From: Allobrachymonas sp.
Lineage (GTDB): Bacteria > Pseudomonadota > Gammaproteobacteria > Burkholderiales > Burkholderiaceae
DNA: 27,709 bases
Assembly: GCA_030529305.1 (NCBI GenBank)
Contig: JAUMXD010000011.1
Coordinates: 1-27,709 of the forward strand
Direction of reading: 5' to 3'
Position 1 is the first letter of the stretch, and the number at the start of each line of letters is the position of its first letter. Position numbers and translations under genes: made by a program. Positions 1-8,033 of this stretch are shown piece by piece. The notes under the pieces are model-generated. The model searched no databases and was not told where the DNA came from. It saw only the letters and a program-made list of their open reading frames with translations.

Positions 1-396
1 CGCGCGGGCATTACGCCCGCCATCATCACCGGGCGCGATTCGGCCCCGCTGCGCACGCGCTTGCAAGGGCTGGGCATTGCGCACGCCGTCTTCGGCACCG
101 AAAACAAACTGCCTGCGGCCGAGCAACTGCTGGCCAAACTGAACTTGGGCTGGCACCAGGCTGCCGCCGTGGGTGACGACTGGCCCGACCTGCCCGTGCT
201 GAGCCGCGCTGCTTTTGCTGCCGCCCCACCGCACGCCCATGCCGAAGTACTTGCCCGCGCCCACCACATCACGCAAGCTGCAGGCGGCCACGGCGCCGTG
301 CGCGAACTGTGCGACCTGCTGCTGCAAGCCCGCGGCCACTATGCCGACTTGTTGCGTGGCTACCTGCCAGCGTCTGCCGCACCCGCATCCAACTGA
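1..396 (+). CDS. kdsC: 3-deoxy-D-manno-octulosonate 8-phosphate phosphatase (5' truncated by window edge)
   Basis: HAD-superfamily phosphatase that removes phosphate from Kdo 8-phosphate to give free Kdo for the LPS inner core; a cytoplasmic enzyme. The open frame runs in from the left edge, so the N-terminal half with the catalytic DxD is outside the window. What is visible fits KdsC: the IITGRDS segment (HAD motif II region), a conserved Lys in ENKLPA, and GDDWPDLPVL, the HAD motif carrying the Mg-binding aspartates, then the AAGGHGAVRE segment typical of KdsC C-termini. The stop at 394-396 lies 6 bases before lptC, so the two are surely co-transcribed. The product could be a related HAD phosphatase, but lptC next door makes KdsC the clear choice. 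Confidence 0.93.
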   Translation, partial: RAGITPAIITGRDSAPLRTRLQGLGIAHAVFGTENKLPAAEQLLAKLNLGWHQAAAVGDDWPDLPVLSRAAFAAAPPHAHAEVLARAHHITQAAGGHGAVRELCDLLLQARGHYADLLRGYLPASAAPASN

Positions 397-402
397 TCCG
401 CC

Positions 403-1059
403 ATGAACGCAAGCCCCACGCCCCCATCTGCCAAGCCCGCCACCGCCCGCAAACCGCTGGGCAAGGCTTTGCTGCGCCGCGCCGTGGACTACGCCCCCCT
501 GCTGCTGGCGCTGCTGCTGGCGCTGGGCACCTTTTGGCTCATGCGCAGCATGCCCAAAATCCGCCCGCCCGAGCCAGAGCTGCCCGCCAACGTGCCCGAC
601 TACTACCTGCACGACTTTCAACTGCGCCGCTACAACGCCCAAGGCGGCCTGCAAGACGAGCTGACCGGCCAATACGGCGAACACCTGCCCGGCCCGGACA
701 CCATCCACGTGCGGCAAGCCACCATGCGATCGGTCAACGCGCAAGGTGGCAGCACCCAAGGCCGCGCCCAGCGCGCCGTGGCCCAGCGCCAAAGCCAAGA
801 CATTGAACTGTTCGACCAAGTGCACCTGGTGCACCAACCCGCCCCTGCCGCCAATGGGCAACGGCCGCCCGCCGTGACTTTTGAGAGTGACTACCTGCAA
901 TCCACTGGCAAGCAAGAACACATTCGCACCAACCGCCCCGTAAAAATCACGCGCGCGGGCGACGTGATCACCGGCAGCGGCATGACCTATACCAACAGCA
1001 GCCGCACCGTGGAAGTACAAGGCCGCGCCAAGGCCGTGATTCAGCCGGGGCAGAACTGA
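403..1059 (+). CDS. lptC: LPS export ABC transporter periplasmic protein LptC
   Basis: Membrane-anchored periplasmic protein that takes LPS from the LptBFG transporter and passes it to LptA. The 218-residue product has a basic, proline-rich N-terminus, one membrane segment at about residues 31-48 (Leu/Ala-rich), then a periplasmic beta-rich domain with the LptC-like features YYLHDFQLRRYN, an ESDYL strand and TNRPVKITRAGD near the end, as in the beta-jellyroll. Length is slightly above the E. coli protein (about 190). The start ATG follows kdsC after 6 bases. The usual partners lptA and lptB are not seen downstream; an SDR gene and a terminator come instead. Confidence 0.92.
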   Translation: MNASPTPPSAKPATARKPLGKALLRRAVDYAPLLLALLLALGTFWLMRSMPKIRPPEPELPANVPDYYLHDFQLRRYNAQGGLQDELTGQYGEHLPGPDTIHVRQATMRSVNAQGGSTQGRAQRAVAQRQSQDIELFDQVHLVHQPAPAANGQRPPAVTFESDYLQSTGKQEHIRTNRPVKITRAGDVITGSGMTYTNSSRTVEVQGRAKAVIQPGQN

Positions 1060-1108
1060 TAACGCATGCCTTGACGACACGTTCACCGCTCTGCGAGCAG
1101 CCCAGTTC

Positions 1109-1948
1109 ATGAATCCCGCCAGCTCCCAACTAGCCAGTACCGCCGCAACTGCGCAGCTCCACGCGCCGCTGGCCTTTATCACGGGTGCCTCCAGCGGCAT
1201 TGGGCAGGCGCTGGCGCTGCGCCTGCATCGGGCGGGGTATCGGCTGGCGCTCACCGCACGGCGCACGCAGGCCATTCACGATTGGGCGGCCCAACATGGC
1301 ATCGCGCCCAGCCACTACGCGGCTTACGCAGCCGACGTGCGCGAGACCGATGCCATCATCGCCGCAGGCCAAGCCTGCATTGCCCAACAGGGCCTGCCCG
1401 ATCTGGTGATTGCCAGCGCGGGCATCAGCCACGGCATCGACACAGCCGAGCGCACCGATCTGGACGTGATGGCCGACATCTACGCCACCAACTGCATCGG
1501 GCTGGCGGCGAGCTTTCACCCCTTCATCGCTCCCATGCGCGCGCGGCGCAGCGGGCAACTGGTGGGCATTGCCAGCGTGGCCGGCATACGCGGCCTGCCC
1601 GGCCACGGCGCCTATTGCGCGAGCAAAGCCGCCGTCATCAGCTATCTGGAAAGTTTGCGCGGCGAGCTGCGCGATGCAGGCGTGACTGTAACCACCCTGC
1701 TGCCCGGCTACATCGATACGCCCATGACCGCCAGTGACACCCACACGCGGCACTTTCTGCTCTCGGCCGAAGCCTTTGCCGAACGCGCCTGCCGCGCCAT
1801 TGCCGCGCGCGCCAGCTACCGCGTCATCCCTTGGCAGATGGGCATCGCCGCCAAACTCTTGCGCCTGCTGCCCAACTGGGCCTTTGACCGGCTTCTGGCA
1901 GGCAAACCGCGCAAGCCCAGAAAAAACTCGACGACGCCGAGAACATAA
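1109..1948 (+). CDS. SDR family oxidoreductase
   Basis: Classical short-chain dehydrogenase/reductase of 279 residues; substrate unknown. The Rossmann glycine motif TGASSGIG is at residues 25-32, the ASAG stretch replaces the usual NNAG at about 102-105, and the catalytic set is complete: Asn near 128, Ser156, Tyr169 and Lys173 (YCASK), followed by PGYIDTPMT at about 204. Arg51-Arg52 after the second strand suggests NADP(H) preference (inference). It follows lptC by 49 bases and ends just before a strong terminator, so it is probably the last gene of the kdsC-lptC transcript. A role in envelope metabolism is only suggested by position. No clear Shine-Dalgarno sequence is seen. Confidence 0.88.
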   Translation: MNPASSQLASTAATAQLHAPLAFITGASSGIGQALALRLHRAGYRLALTARRTQAIHDWAAQHGIAPSHYAAYAADVRETDAIIAAGQACIAQQGLPDLVIASAGISHGIDTAERTDLDVMADIYATNCIGLAASFHPFIAPMRARRSGQLVGIASVAGIRGLPGHGAYCASKAAVISYLESLRGELRDAGVTVTTLLPGYIDTPMTASDTHTRHFLLSAEAFAERACRAIAARASYRVIPWQMGIAAKLLRLLPNWAFDRLLAGKPRKPRKNSTTPRT

Positions 1949-1969
1949 GAGTGCATGAGAAAGCATGAA

Positions 1970-1997
1970 AAAACGGCGCTCGTTTCAGCGCCGTTTT
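1970..1997. terminator. Bidirectional intrinsic terminator
   Basis: A perfect 11-bp stem (1970-1980 pairing with 1987-1997) with a 6-base loop; each arm starts in A or ends in T, giving an A-run on the left and a T-run on the right. It sits between the convergent SDR gene (+) and the hypothetical membrane protein (-), and its last base is also the last base of the stop codon of the latter. Confidence 0.9.
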
Positions 1998-2638
1998 CAA
2001 AAGAACATGCGTTCAAACTGGCTTTTTTCCGGGCTATGCCGTGCAAAGGGCGACGTTCTTTGCTTCTCACCCACGAAGCCGTGGTTGGTGAGGCCCAGAA
2101 ACTGCGACAGCCGTTGTGCCAACAGGGCGGCATCGGGGTTTTCCAGCCGTTCTTTTTTGAAAGCGCCCTGCTTATTGATCATGGGCGGGAGCCAGTGAAG
2201 CAACACGCCACGCACAGGCTCAGGCGTAAGCAATTCAATAGCATTCATTTCCCACTCTAGCTCTCGTATCCGGTTACCGAAATAAAGAGTTGGCTTTTGG
2301 AGAATGTACGAACGCACCCCTTCAAAGTAGCTTAGAGACAAGGCATCGGCACTTTCCTGAGCGCCCCAAAAAGCGGGGCGAATTGTGTAAAGCACTCTTT
2401 CTTGCCGATCAAAAACGAATCGGCCATTGATCGCACAATAGTCCAACCGCCAAATAGCCAGCACAAATAAAACAAAAGCAATAAATGCGAATACAGCAAG
2501 CCAGTGGATAACCGCTCGCTCCAAGTCCAACATGTCAAGAGACACAAAACTGATAAGCACGCCGGCCAGATAAGGCAGCACACTTTCCTCACCCGAGAAA
2601 TAAACAATCAGCTGCGTGTCGTTTTCTTCAATGCGCAT
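1997..2638 (-). CDS. Hypothetical membrane protein
   Basis: Not recognised. The 213-residue product has two hydrophobic segments at about residues 21-38 and 43-63 (LAVFAFIAFVLFVLAIW), then a soluble part with an FDRQERVLY motif, a pattern often seen in small bacterial membrane proteins with a PH-like domain (weak inference). The C-terminal 25 residues are polar and basic. It begins 26 bases after the hemC stop on the same strand, so it may be read through from hemC. Base composition is visibly lower in GC than the flanking genes, which could mean later acquisition. The start ATG has no obvious ribosome binding site. Confidence 0.6.
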   Translation of the reverse strand: MRIEENDTQLIVYFSGEESVLPYLAGVLISFVSLDMLDLERAVIHWLAVFAFIAFVLFVLAIWRLDYCAINGRFVFDRQERVLYTIRPAFWGAQESADALSLSYFEGVRSYILQKPTLYFGNRIRELEWEMNAIELLTPEPVRGVLLHWLPPMINKQGAFKKERLENPDAALLAQRLSQFLGLTNHGFVGEKQRTSPFARHSPEKSQFERMFF

Positions 2639-2664
2639 GGCGTGTTCTGGGCAAGTGCTCTTGT

Positions 2665-3744
2665 TCAGAACGGATTGCTTGAGGTAGCTTTACACCCCGC
2701 TGCCAGCGCATCGCCCACCGCAGCATCCACTGCGGGGCCATCCGCAGCTACTTTCTCTGCCACTTCGTCAGCCACAGTTGCCCCCTGGGCAATCAATTGC
2801 TGCGCCACGATCTGGCCCAGTTGCTCGGCCTGCTCCAGCGTGCGGCAATCGGCTTGGTGCTGCGCGCGCAGCAGGCCGCCATCGGGCATGCCCCAGGCCG
2901 CGCGCAGATCCAAAGTGTGCTCATCCAGCCAGACGGCATGGGCCGCCAGCGGCACGGTGCAGCTGCCACCCAGGGCGCGGCTCACGGCGCGCTCGGCCGC
3001 CACTTGCAGCCAGGTGGACTGGTGCGCCAGCGGGGCCAGCACTGGCAGCAGGTCGAGCCGATCTGCGCGGATTTCAATCGCCAAAGCGCCTTGGGCCGCA
3101 GCGGGCAGCATGGTGTCTGGTTCCAGATATTGGCGAATGCGCGCGTCCAGCTCCAGGCGCTTGAGGCCAGCGGCCGCCAGCACGATGCCGTCGGCCAGCC
3201 CTTCGTCCAGCTTGCGCAGGCGGGTATCGACGTTGCCGCGCAGGGGCACGATGCGCAAATCGGGGCGCAAGGCGCGCAGTTGCGCCACGCGCCGCAGGCT
3301 GGAGGTGCCCACGGTGCCGCCCTCGGGTACGTCCAGCACACTGGCGTAACGGGGCGAAACCCAAGCATCGCGCGCATCTTCACGCGCCAGCACACAAGCC
3401 AGGCGAAAGCCTTTGGGCAGGCTCATGGGCACATCTTTAAGAGAATGCACGGCCAGGTCGGCCCGCCCGTCTTGCAGGGCATGCTCAATTTCCTTGATGA
3501 ACACGCCCTTGCCGCCGATTTCGTTCAAGGGGCGATCCAGCACGCGGTCGCCCTCGGTCGTCAGCCCCAGAATCTGCACCTGCTGGTGGCCCAGGCTTTG
3601 CAACAAGCCGCGCACGTGATGCGCCTGCCACATCGCCAAGCGGCTTTTGCGCGTGGCAATCACCAGCGGGAATGGACTGGCGGGGCTGGGCGCACTGCTG
3701 GCGGGCGAGCTGGTACTGGCGGGGGCTTCTTCAGACATATCCAT
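2665..3744 (-). CDS. hemC: Hydroxymethylbilane synthase (porphobilinogen deaminase)
   Basis: Joins four porphobilinogens into hydroxymethylbilane in the cytoplasm, an early step of tetrapyrrole synthesis. Signatures are VIATRKSRLAMWQA near the N-terminus, GGKGVFIKEIE, VHSLKDVP with the catalytic Asp (about residue 104), RRVAQLRALRP, LRGNVDTRL, and GGSCTVPLAA, whose Cys (about residue 262) carries the dipyrromethane cofactor. From the ATG chosen here the protein is 359 residues, longer than E. coli's 313 because of a Ser/Pro/Ala-rich leader and a low-complexity C-terminus. A second ATG lies two codons downstream (3736-3738), and the frame stays open up to a GTG at 3822 with an AGAGG upstream, so the exact start is uncertain. 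Confidence 0.95.
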   Translation of the reverse strand: MDMSEEAPASTSSPASSAPSPASPFPLVIATRKSRLAMWQAHHVRGLLQSLGHQQVQILGLTTEGDRVLDRPLNEIGGKGVFIKEIEHALQDGRADLAVHSLKDVPMSLPKGFRLACVLAREDARDAWVSPRYASVLDVPEGGTVGTSSLRRVAQLRALRPDLRIVPLRGNVDTRLRKLDEGLADGIVLAAAGLKRLELDARIRQYLEPDTMLPAAAQGALAIEIRADRLDLLPVLAPLAHQSTWLQVAAERAVSRALGGSCTVPLAAHAVWLDEHTLDLRAAWGMPDGGLLRAQHQADCRTLEQAEQLGQIVAQQLIAQGATVADEVAEKVAADGPAVDAAVGDALAAGCKATSSNPF

Positions 3745-4292
3745 CAAGCGAAAAGAAGAGGGCGGATGCAAGGCAAACAGCGCACGCCGCATCCGCAGCA
3801 CAACAGCTGGGGATGCTAGCACGCTGCCTCTTCAAAATCTTTACAAAAACTCCGGTGGCATTTGCAACAGCTGGCACCCGCATCACTCACAGCCTTTGCT
3901 CTTAACCACTCTGGGCACCGCACAGATGCCCTATCCAATCATCCAGAATCTTTCTTATAGCAGTGGCCATTCCAACCCGCCGTCAGGCCATCTTGGGATA
4001 CGCAGCAATTAATCCTTATGTACTCATTTTAGGTATTACTTACAAGCCGACACGGTAGGCCAGCCAGTTGCCCACATTTTCTGTGGATAACTTTGGGGAC
4101 AATCCCGATCCACCCGCGCCAAAAGCTTGATTTATGATGATTCCGACAAATTGATCATCTTTTAATCAAAACAAATTCTGTTTTAAATCAATAGCTTACA
4201 CGTGCGCATGCGGCTTTGCGCACGATTTGGCTCGCCTTAAGGGTCTTGCAAGCAAACTGTAGATAATCTGGACTGCAACACCGGTACAAAGC
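3745..4292. promoter_or_regulatory. Divergent hemC/xseA intergenic region
   Basis: No convincing gene in 548 bases. It must hold the promoters of hemC (-) and xseA (+). It contains a perfect DnaA box (4082-4090), an AT-rich block at about 4120-4200 with several TTGAT/ATCAA elements, and a perfect 8-bp hairpin (4201-4208 with 4217-4224) without a T-run. Exact promoters were not assigned. Confidence 0.5.
4082..4090 (-). promoter_or_regulatory. Consensus DnaA box
   Basis: TGTGGATAA on + reads TTATCCACA on -, a perfect match to the DnaA-binding consensus. It is a lone perfect box about 200 bases upstream of xseA, next to an AT-rich stretch. Binding by DnaA is inferred from the match only. Confidence 0.45.
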
Positions 4293-5822
4293 ATGCAATT
4301 TGACGCAAATTCGCCCCCTCAAACGCCAAATCGGCCTACAAGCAGCGCCGCGCCAAGGGTCTGGCCTGTGGGAGCCTTGTGCCGCGCGGTGGCCGACGCA
4401 TTGGAGGCCCGTTTTGGCGCGGTGCAAGTGCAGGGCGAAATCGCCAGTTTTGCCCGCGCCGCCAGCGGCCATTGCTACTTCACCTTGAAAGATGCGCAGG
4501 GCCAACTTCGCTGTGCCATGTTCCGCCGCGCAGCCAGCCTGCTGGGCTGGGAACCGCGCGATGGCGACCAGGTGGAAGTGCTGGGCCGCTTGGCCGTGTA
4601 CGAAGCACGTGGCGATTTGCAGCTGATTGTTGAAAGCGTGCGTCGCGCCGGGCAAGGCGCGCTGTACGAAGCGTTTTTGCGCATCAAGGCCGAGCTACAA
4701 GCGCAGGGCTTGTTTGATGCCGCACGCAAGCGCACGCTCACTCCCTTTCCGCGCGGGCTGGGGCTGGTCACATCCCTGGGGGCCGCTGCCCTGCGCGACG
4801 TGGCCACGGCCCTGCAACGCCGCGCACCGCACGTGCCAGTACTGCTGGCCCCGGCTGCAGTACAAGGCTCTGGCGCGCCTGCGACTTTAATCGCCGCCTT
4901 GCAGCGCCTGTACGCCCTGGCCCGCGCCCAGCAGCAGGGCGATGCCACTGCCCTGCAGTTGCCCGTGATCGACACCATTTTGCTGGTGCGCGGCGGCGGA
5001 TCGATGGATGACCTGTGGGCCTTTAACGATGCCCAGTTGGCCCACACCATCGTGCAAAGCCCCGTGCCCCTTGTGGTGGGCGTGGGGCACGAAACCGACT
5101 TCACCATTGCCGATTTTTGTGCCGACGTGCGCGCGCCTACCCCCACCGCCGCAGCCGAGCTGGCCGCCCTGCCCCGCCAGCAGCTGTGGCAACAGGCCCA
5201 GGGTTGCGCCCAGCGCCTGCACCAGCGCGTGCAGCGCCAAATGGATGCACAGGCCCAGCAGCTTGACCGGCTGGCCTGGAGCCTGAGCCGCAGCGCCGCC
5301 CCCGTGCGCCAGCACCGCCTGCATCTGCACGAACTGGCCTTGCGCCTGCAGCAATTGCGCCGGGCCGAAGGGGCCAGCCGCCGCCAGCACTTGCAGCATC
5401 TGCGCGAACGCTTGCTGCAAGCCGCCCTGCGCCAAACGCGGCACAGCCAGCACGCCCTGCAACTGCAAAGCGCCGCGCAAGCCCTGCAAGGCAGCTTGCA
5501 CCACAACCTGCAACAGCGCCAGGCCCAACTCCAGAGCTTGCAGCAGCGTTGGCAGACGGCCTGCCAAGGGCAACTGGCAGAGCACAGCCAGCGCCTGGCG
5601 CGCTGCGCCAACAGCCTGCGCCTACTCAACCCGCAACACACGCTGGAACGCGGCTTTGCCTTGCTGCAAGACGCGAGCGGCCGCTTGCTTTCGCGCCAAA
5701 GCGATTTCTACGCGGGCCAAGCCATCACCGCCACCGTGAGCGATGGCCTCGTGCCCCTGACCCCGCAGCTGAAAAAACAATTGACCAAGCCCCAGCCGCA
5801 ACAGCCCGAGCTGGATTGGTAA
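4293..5822 (+). CDS. xseA: Exodeoxyribonuclease VII large subunit
   Basis: Large subunit of exonuclease VII, which degrades single-stranded DNA from both ends in recombination and repair; it works with several XseB small subunits, which are not in this window. The 509-residue product has an N-terminal OB-fold (about 22-115, with FTLKDAQGQLRCAMF), then the catalytic domain with VTSLGAAALRDV (159-170), GGGSMDDLWAFND (234-246) and GHETDFTIADF plus RAPTPTAAAE (265-289). Residues about 290-480 are very rich in Gln, Leu, Arg and Ala and form the expected long coiled coil. Length is above E. coli's 456, mostly from the coiled coil. The start has no strong ribosome binding site. Confidence 0.96.
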   Translation: MQFDANSPPQTPNRPTSSAAPRVWPVGALCRAVADALEARFGAVQVQGEIASFARAASGHCYFTLKDAQGQLRCAMFRRAASLLGWEPRDGDQVEVLGRLAVYEARGDLQLIVESVRRAGQGALYEAFLRIKAELQAQGLFDAARKRTLTPFPRGLGLVTSLGAAALRDVATALQRRAPHVPVLLAPAAVQGSGAPATLIAALQRLYALARAQQQGDATALQLPVIDTILLVRGGGSMDDLWAFNDAQLAHTIVQSPVPLVVGVGHETDFTIADFCADVRAPTPTAAAELAALPRQQLWQQAQGCAQRLHQRVQRQMDAQAQQLDRLAWSLSRSAAPVRQHRLHLHELALRLQQLRRAEGASRRQHLQHLRERLLQAALRQTRHSQHALQLQSAAQALQGSLHHNLQQRQAQLQSLQQRWQTACQGQLAEHSQRLARCANSLRLLNPQHTLERGFALLQDASGRLLSRQSDFYAGQAITATVSDGLVPLTPQLKKQLTKPQPQQPELDW

Positions 5823-6496
5823 AACGCCTGCCTGCACCGCAGGCCCGCCAATAAGTGCTTGCCCACATACGGTAGATAGACGAAAGGCTCGACGGTGAAC
5901 AAGCATCGGCCTAATAAGCTGCTGCATCATGCACGCATTGCTCACGCGCGCGTGATGCTTTATTGTCCATCCACACGAACACGCCTCACAAACCGGCGCC
6001 AATGCATCCGCCAGCCAAGCCACCGCAGCCCAACCATACGGCCCCGCTCACGCACATCAGCCGCTATCGACGTTCCTGCTCATACGACACCAGCAGCACA
6101 AGTGAGCATGCGCTTGCGGTTTGCCTCAAGCCCATTCAGCCCACGATGAAACGTGAATAAGGCCTATGGCGAAAATGTTCCACCTTTAGGCATCGGTTCG
6201 TTTGCTTGACTATCAATTGGTCGCAGCGCCACAGCCCTGTAGCGGTTTGATCTGCCGACAACGCAAAGGTTCGTCCAATCCAGGTGCTGCGCACTTCGGT
6301 AACCAGGCACAGCTCCCTGCTAAGCCGTATCTGCACACCACCGATCATTGCCTTTCCCCCACAAATATTCAGCCAACGCCCTACCGCCCCATAATTGCGC
6401 CCTGCACCAGCCGTGGGGATGAAGCAGCGCCTTTGCGTCAGTCCTCTCTTGCCCCGCTTCGGCACTCTTTAAGTACCCTCCCGTTTCCGCTTACTC
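5823..6496. other. Gene-poor intergenic region, possible decayed repeat
   Basis: Between xseA and the CPBP gene there are 674 bases without a convincing gene. A short hairpin (GCCTGC/GCAGGC near 5826-5846) just after xseA lacks a T-run. On the - strand from 6319 down to 6080 one frame reads well as protein (including MPKGGTFSP, one TAG, then ALFTFHRGLNGLEANRKRM), which may be a broken small ORF or a spread intergenic repeat. The longest open - frame here (6136-6465) has no recognisable family. The promoter of the CPBP gene should lie at the right end. Confidence 0.4.
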
Positions 6497-7558
6497 ATGC
6501 CACTTTCAAACCCTGCCCCCGCTTCCCCTTGGCGCACCCGCCTGGTACCTGGTCATTTGCTGCCCCGTGGGCGCTTTGCCTGGTGGTACTTTGCGCTGGC
6601 CCTGTTGCTGCTGGCGCTGGGTGTTGTGGGGCTGGGCTTTGTGGAATACGTCTTGAGCGTTTGGGCAGAACACAGCCCTTGGCAACACGCCAGCGTGCTG
6701 CTGTATGCGCCCTTGTTCATCGCAACGGCCCTGCTCACACCCTGGCTCGCCAGCCGGCGGCTGGAGGCGACCGATTTTCCCGCGCCCCAAGGTTTGCTGG
6801 GCTGGCGCATGGGCGTAGTGATTGGCATAACCATCACCATTCAAATCGTGGTGAATGTGTTTGAAGTGGTCGTTCCCGGTGCGCGAGCAGCTTCTGAAGA
6901 AGTGGCGCTTTCACTGGGGCTGGGCGAGAGCGTGATTTCCGACGTGGCGCTGGTGCTGGCCGTGGCCATGCTGGCTGCGCTGGGTGAAGAGTGGCTGTTT
7001 CGCGGCCTGCTGTTTCGCAGCTTGCGCGATGGCCTGGCGCGCTGGCTGCCCTTGCCTGTCACCAGCGGCATCGGCATGGTCGCTTCGTCTGCGCTGTTTG
7101 CCGTGGTGCATGTGGGCGATGGGCAAATCACGCAGTGGCCTGCGCTCTTTCTCATGGGCGTGCTGCTGGCACTGGCTTATGAGTGGACTGGCTCGCTGCT
7201 CGTGCCCATGCTGGTACATGCGCTCAACAACACGCTGGCGCTGTTCGTGATGCTGGAAGTGCCCGGCGTTGAACTCTCCAGCCCCTGGCTGCTGGGGCTG
7301 GCAGGCGCATCACCGCTGATGGTGCTGGTGTTGGGGCGATTCTTGCTGTGTCGGTTGCCAGCGGCTAAGCCCACTGATCCTTCATCACCTGCAGCAGTTC
7401 CTAACCAAGCTCAAATGGCAGTGGCATCTGAAGCATCGCTTGCGCCTCCCCCTCTGCCGCAGCCTGCTACGCCCCCTGCAGCTGCTGATTGGCCGCCGGA
7501 TGTCCCGCCATCTGCGCCACCGTCTGCGCCAACGCCTCCACCTGCTGCCAATCGGTGA
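6497..7558 (+). CDS. CPBP family intramembrane glutamic endopeptidase
   Basis: Membrane protein of the CPBP (CAAX protease / bacteriocin-processing, ABI) family; the substrate is unknown. The product has 353 residues, with membrane segments at about 29-53, 66-85, 102-126, 145-163, 188-206, 216-237 and 262-285. The family motifs are complete: EEWLFRG (Glu164, Glu165, Arg169), FAVVH ending in His205, and HALNN (His241 with Asn244/245). Residues 290-353 form an Ala/Pro-rich tail not usual for the family. The last 92 bases of the gene lie antisense over the 3' end of hemG. The N-terminus is short before the first membrane segment and has no cleavable signal peptide. Confidence 0.88.
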   Translation: MPLSNPAPASPWRTRLVPGHLLPRGRFAWWYFALALLLLALGVVGLGFVEYVLSVWAEHSPWQHASVLLYAPLFIATALLTPWLASRRLEATDFPAPQGLLGWRMGVVIGITITIQIVVNVFEVVVPGARAASEEVALSLGLGESVISDVALVLAVAMLAALGEEWLFRGLLFRSLRDGLARWLPLPVTSGIGMVASSALFAVVHVGDGQITQWPALFLMGVLLALAYEWTGSLLVPMLVHALNNTLALFVMLEVPGVELSSPWLLGLAGASPLMVLVLGRFLLCRLPAAKPTDPSSPAAVPNQAQMAVASEASLAPPPLPQPATPPAAADWPPDVPPSAPPSAPTPPPAANR

Positions 7559-8033
7559 ATTCGGTGCAGCTCTTGCCATCGCTTGGCCCGTCGGTCAGCC
7601 ACATGATCAGGCGGATGATTTGCTTATCCAGCCAGCCGTAGCGCGGGTAGTCGATGCGCCCGGCCAACACAGCCACATGCTGCGGCTGCCAGCCGGTTTG
7701 TTGCAAAAACTTGCGCACATAAGGATTGCTTTGCGCACTGCGCTTTTCGGGCTTGCGCGCCACGGCACTGACCGAAAAAAACACGACCGGCAACTGCTGC
7801 AAAGCCGCCTTGTGCTGTGCCACAAAGCGGTACACATCTGGCCGGTGCCGCCCATAGCGCACGCCTGCGCCCAGCACCACCACGCCGAATACGGTCAGAT
7901 CCAGCGTTTGCGCAGCCGCCACAGGCATGAGCTGTACAGGCAACTGGCGCTGCACCAGCACAGCCTGCAAACGTTCGCAGATGCGCAGCGTTTGCCCATC
8001 GGTGCTGGAGTAAACAATCAGGGTCGGCTTCAT
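7467..8033 (-). CDS. hemG: Quinone-dependent protoporphyrinogen IX dehydrogenase (flavodoxin type)
   Basis: Oxidises protoporphyrinogen IX to protoporphyrin IX, passing electrons to the quinone pool at the inner membrane. The 188-residue product has the flavodoxin fold: an FMN phosphate loop in YSSTDGQT near the N-terminus, GAGVRYGRH, then the HemG signatures SVSAVARKPEKR, NPYVRKFL, and YPRYGWLDKQIIRLIMWLT (the long HemG insertion that touches the membrane), ending in TDWQQVEALA. The match to E. coli HemG is clear along the whole length. An in-frame TTG directly precedes the ATG chosen. The 3' end overlaps the convergent CPBP gene by 92 bases. HemG is best known from gammaproteobacteria. Confidence 0.92.
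   Translation of the reverse strand: MKPTLIVYSSTDGQTLRICERLQAVLVQRQLPVQLMPVAAAQTLDLTVFGVVVLGAGVRYGRHRPDVYRFVAQHKAALQQLPVVFFSVSAVARKPEKRSAQSNPYVRKFLQQTGWQPQHVAVLAGRIDYPRYGWLDKQIIRLIMWLTDGPSDGKSCTEFTDWQQVEALAQTVAQMAGHPAANQQLQGA

Noticed and set aside
1130..1966. A 278-codon ORF antisense to the SDR gene
   Set aside because: It is a GC-rich shadow of the real gene on the + strand; the protein has no motif, while the SDR frame has all of them.
2797..3819. A 340-codon + strand ORF over hemC
   Set aside because: It lies antisense to hemC and lacks any recognisable domain; hemC signatures are complete on the - strand.
4082..4224. Possible replication origin
   Set aside because: Only one perfect DnaA box is present, and no dnaA, dnaN, gyrB or rpmH lies near; oriC is not supported.
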